From positions 1 through 64,000 of the forward strand of contig JAAAPE010000064.1 in the NCBI GenBank assembly GCA_009908385.1: a stretch of DNA of 64,000 nt. The letters run 5' to 3'. This stretch comes from Gammaproteobacteria bacterium. GTDB taxonomy: Bacteria; Pseudomonadota; Gammaproteobacteria; Xanthomonadales; Wenzhouxiangellaceae. Position 1 is the first letter of the stretch. Every line of letters starts with the position of its first letter. Positions 61,625 through 64,000 of this stretch are shown here, one piece after another. Made by a program: the position numbers and the translations under genes. The notes beneath the pieces are model-generated. The model made no database searches. It had not been told where the DNA came from and saw only the letters and a list, made by a program, of their open reading frames with translations.

Positions 61625-63991
61625 TTATTCCCTCCCGATGGTGCGTTCGAACAGGTTCAGGATACGCCAGTACTCGTCCCGCCAGCTATCCGGGCGGGTG
61701 AATCCGTGCCCTTCCATGGGGTACGAGGCCATTTCCCAGTGGTTCTTCTCCAGTTCAATCAGGCGCTGGGCGAGCCGCACCGAGTCCTGGTAGAAGACGT
61801 TGGAATCGAGCATGCCGTGGGCGATCAGCAGGTGCCCCGCGAGCCCTTCGGCGAACTCGATCGGCGAACTGCGCTTGTAGGATTCCGGATCGACCTGCGG
61901 CGTATTGAGGATGTTCGACGTGTAGAAATGGTTGTAGTGCGCCCAGTCGGTGACCGGCCTGAGTGCCGCGCCGGCTTCGAATACCTCGGGTGCCTTGAAC
62001 ATCGCCATGAAGGCCATGAATCCGCCGTAGGAGCCGCCGTAGACGCCGACGCGTTCGGGGTCGGCGTCGTGATTTTCCACCAGCCAGTCGACGCCGTCGA
62101 TCAGGTCCTCGAGCTCCGGGGTGCCCATCTGCCGGTAGATGGCGGTGCGCCAGTCCCGACCGTAGCCGGCGCTGGCACGGAAGTCCATGTCGAGGACGTG
62201 GTAGCCGCGCTCGGTGAGGAGGTTGTGGAACATCTGTTCGCGGAAGTAGTTTGGATAGCGCAGCCAGGTGTTCTGCAGGTAGCCGGCGCCATGCACGAAC
62301 AGCACCACGGGGTGACGGTCGCCGCCATGGGGCGGTTCGGACCGTGCCGGGTAGAACTTCGACCAGACGGGTCGGTCGACGTGGCTGGAGGGCACGCCGA
62401 CGATTCGCGGCTGTTGCCATTCGACGGCCTTGTACTGCTCGGTTCGCGTGTCGGTCAGCGCTTCGAGCTCGCCCGAGTCGAGCTGGACCAGGGCGGCCTG
62501 CGGCGGCAGATAGGACCCGGAGTAGCGCACCAGGACGCGTCCGTTCCCGCCCGGCAGGACGGCGAAAGACTCAATGCCGCCATGATCGGTGATGCGTTGC
62601 AGTTCGTCGCTGCCCAGGTACAGGCGGTAGAGGTCGTATTCGGTGGGATGCGAGCGGTTGGTCAGCATCAGCACCGACTCGCCGTCGGGATCGACGACCG
62701 GATCGAAGACCTCGAAGTCGCCCCGCGTGTGCTGCCGGGAATCGCCCGAGCGCGCATCGACGGTGTGGAAATGGCCGTAGCCGGACTCCTCCGACAACAG
62801 CCAGAGGGATTCGGAGTCCGGCAGCCAGCCGAAGTCGTTGAAGTACCAGTTGATCCATGCCGGGTCGGTCAGGCGATGCCGATTGTCGAGGCCCGGCTCG
62901 TCGTCGCCCGTATCGACCACGCTCAGCCAGCGGTCCTTGTTGTCGATGGCGCGGATCTGAACCGCTGCGAGACTGCCCGAGGGGTGCCACTCGATCCCGC
63001 TGATGCTCACCTCGCGCAGCTCGTCTTCGCCCAGGGGCTCGATGTCCTGTTCTTTCTTGAGCTCGGCCAGAGGGTCGGTGTCGATGCCGGGCAGGCCATC
63101 GAAGCCGAGCTCGTGCTTCACGCGGCTTTCGAGGTCGAGCAACCAGAGTTTGCTCGGGGCGGGATGGTCGCGTCCCACCCGCGTGCGCACGTCCTCGACG
63201 TCGATGTAGCCGGACTCGGTGACGTACTCCGGCATCCGGCCGTTTTGCCCGCGTTCGTGGCCGGTCGGTCGGACGGCGACCAGCAGCCAGCGGCCGTCGG
63301 GCGAAAGCGCGGAGGTCACCGCCTCCATGCCCTTGCCAAGGTACCAGGGCGCGACCGAACGGCTGGGGTCCTCGCTGGCAGCCCTTTCCATTTCCTGGCG
63401 TGCTTCCCGCTCGTCCTCGCGCTGGTCGCGCAGGCTCTCGAACAGTCGCAGCTGCATTTCGGCCAGGTCGTCTTCTGGTTCGGCGTCGGGCGCTTCCTCG
63501 AAGCGCAGGTCGGTCGCTGGCCAGGCAATACGGTCGACCAGGTCGTATATCCACCACTGGTCGCCGCGGCGGAAGATGACGCGGTCGCCCTCCGGGCTGA
63601 AGCCCGGATCGGTGTCGGCCTCGGTATTGCGCGTCAGCTGGAGGAGCTCATCGCGTCCGGGCAGGCGGGCGAACAGGTTGCCGTCGCGCAGAAACACGAT
63701 GCGCATCGTCTCGTGGTGGACGATGGGATCGGTGCCGTCGATGCCGGCCTGTGCGGCGTATTCGACGACCTCGTCGGCGCCGCTGTCGAGATCGATGCGC
63801 CGGATGTCGAACAGCTCGCTGTCTTGCCGTTCGATGCGGTAGTAGACGGCCTCACCGCCGAGTTCCCACCAGGCCGCCTCGACGGGTGGGCCGATCCACT
63901 GCGGGTCTGCCATGATCTGCTCGAGATCGGGCGTCTGGGCCAGCGTGTTGCCGGCCAGCAGCACAGAGGCTGCGAAAAGAAATCGCTTCAT
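61625..63991 (-). CDS. S9-family prolyl oligopeptidase-like peptidase (DPP-IV/acyl-aminoacyl type)
   Basis: A 788-aa exported serine peptidase. Signal MKRFLFAASVLLAGNTLA; an N-terminal beta-propeller of WD40-like units to about residue 540 (DTDPGFSPEGDRVIFRRGDQ, VDPDGESVLMLTNRS); then an alpha/beta hydrolase domain with HPVVLFVHGAGYLQNTW, nucleophile Ser654 in YGGSYGGFMAF, and the catalytic His in YPMEGHGFTRPDSW. It probably trims di- or tripeptides from the N-terminus of peptides in the periplasm. The gene is complete, with its ATG 9 bp inside the window end. Confidence 0.92.
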   Translation of the reverse strand: MKRFLFAASVLLAGNTLAQTPDLEQIMADPQWIGPPVEAAWWELGGEAVYYRIERQDSELFDIRRIDLDSGADEVVEYAAQAGIDGTDPIVHHETMRIVFLRDGNLFARLPGRDELLQLTRNTEADTDPGFSPEGDRVIFRRGDQWWIYDLVDRIAWPATDLRFEEAPDAEPEDDLAEMQLRLFESLRDQREDEREARQEMERAASEDPSRSVAPWYLGKGMEAVTSALSPDGRWLLVAVRPTGHERGQNGRMPEYVTESGYIDVEDVRTRVGRDHPAPSKLWLLDLESRVKHELGFDGLPGIDTDPLAELKKEQDIEPLGEDELREVSISGIEWHPSGSLAAVQIRAIDNKDRWLSVVDTGDDEPGLDNRHRLTDPAWINWYFNDFGWLPDSESLWLLSEESGYGHFHTVDARSGDSRQHTRGDFEVFDPVVDPDGESVLMLTNRSHPTEYDLYRLYLGSDELQRITDHGGIESFAVLPGGNGRVLVRYSGSYLPPQAALVQLDSGELEALTDTRTEQYKAVEWQQPRIVGVPSSHVDRPVWSKFYPARSEPPHGGDRHPVVLFVHGAGYLQNTWLRYPNYFREQMFHNLLTERGYHVLDMDFRASAGYGRDWRTAIYRQMGTPELEDLIDGVDWLVENHDADPERVGVYGGSYGGFMAFMAMFKAPEVFEAGAALRPVTDWAHYNHFYTSNILNTPQVDPESYKRSSPIEFAEGLAGHLLIAHGMLDSNVFYQDSVRLAQRLIELEKNHWEMASYPMEGHGFTRPDSWRDEYWRILNLFERTIGRE

Positions 63992-64000
63992 CGGATGTGT

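Overview
The window is a high-GC chromosomal segment from a Gram-negative bacterium, most likely a gammaproteobacterium near the Xanthomonadales/Wenzhouxiangellaceae. The reasons are a PhoP/PhoQ-type pair, ParC, Hda, KdkA (Kdo kinase), AmgK/MurU cell-wall recycling, many lipoproteins, an OPT transporter and a SUF-only Fe-S operon led by an Rrf2 regulator. The taxonomic placement is inference from gene content. The core is ordinary housekeeping DNA with tight operons; no phage, transposase, CRISPR array or plasmid gene was seen.

Layout. 1-3.1 kb: 3' part of a PhoP-like regulator, its sensor kinase, mazG and a small exported protein. 3.09-5.5 kb: tRNA-Lys(UUU), a TrmB-like methyltransferase, an exported methyltransferase-like protein and a membrane-tailed BLUF protein. 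5.5-13.7 kb: parC, a DUF6279 lipoprotein, a DUF3014 protein, a LuxR-type regulator followed by a palindrome and a possible structured RNA, tex, and a tiny membrane protein. 13.7-19.9 kb (minus strand): a leucine-catabolism set, liuB-liuC-liuD, interrupted by an SGNH hydrolase gene flanked by a duplicated liuD 5' end. 20.1-23.3 kb: rpsO, pnp and a small DUF6165-like gene. 23.5-31.6 kb: an OmpA-like protein with cadherin-like repeats, a heptosyltransferase-like gene, kdkA, a lipoprotein/sigma factor/membrane-protein trio, and a Lon-family ATPase whose protease dyad is substituted. 31.7-38.1 kb: hydrolase, two transporters, an M48 protease lipoprotein, and purM-purN-DUF3108. 38.3-42.9 kb: OPT transporter, a small membrane protein, DUF2066, a CDP-alcohol phosphatidyltransferase and hda. 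43.0-51.8 kb: asnB, a large lipoprotein, alkaline phosphatase, and a GT-A-like protein with a PqqD-like N-terminus in an operon with amgK-murU. 51.9-57.9 kb: an Rrf2 regulator and sufB, sufC, sufD, sufS, sufU. 58-64 kb: a LEA14-like lipoprotein, a membrane protein, a class C beta-lactamase-like hydrolase, an SDR and an S9 peptidase.

The most unusual layer lies between the genes. At least nine intergenic sites carry degenerate 7-8 bp tandem units, GTAG-type REP pairs or long dyads built from such units. Several sit in operons (liu, suf) or between promoters (liuB/rpsO), and two unit types recur about 15 kb apart. They look like several families of short structured repeats that shape mRNA ends or promoters, though that role is inference. 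Other points of note are the apparently protease-dead Lon paralogue, the SufU lacking its third Cys ligand, the duplicated liuD 5' end around the SGNH gene, and the palindrome centred near -42 of a possible promoter just after the LuxR-type gene.
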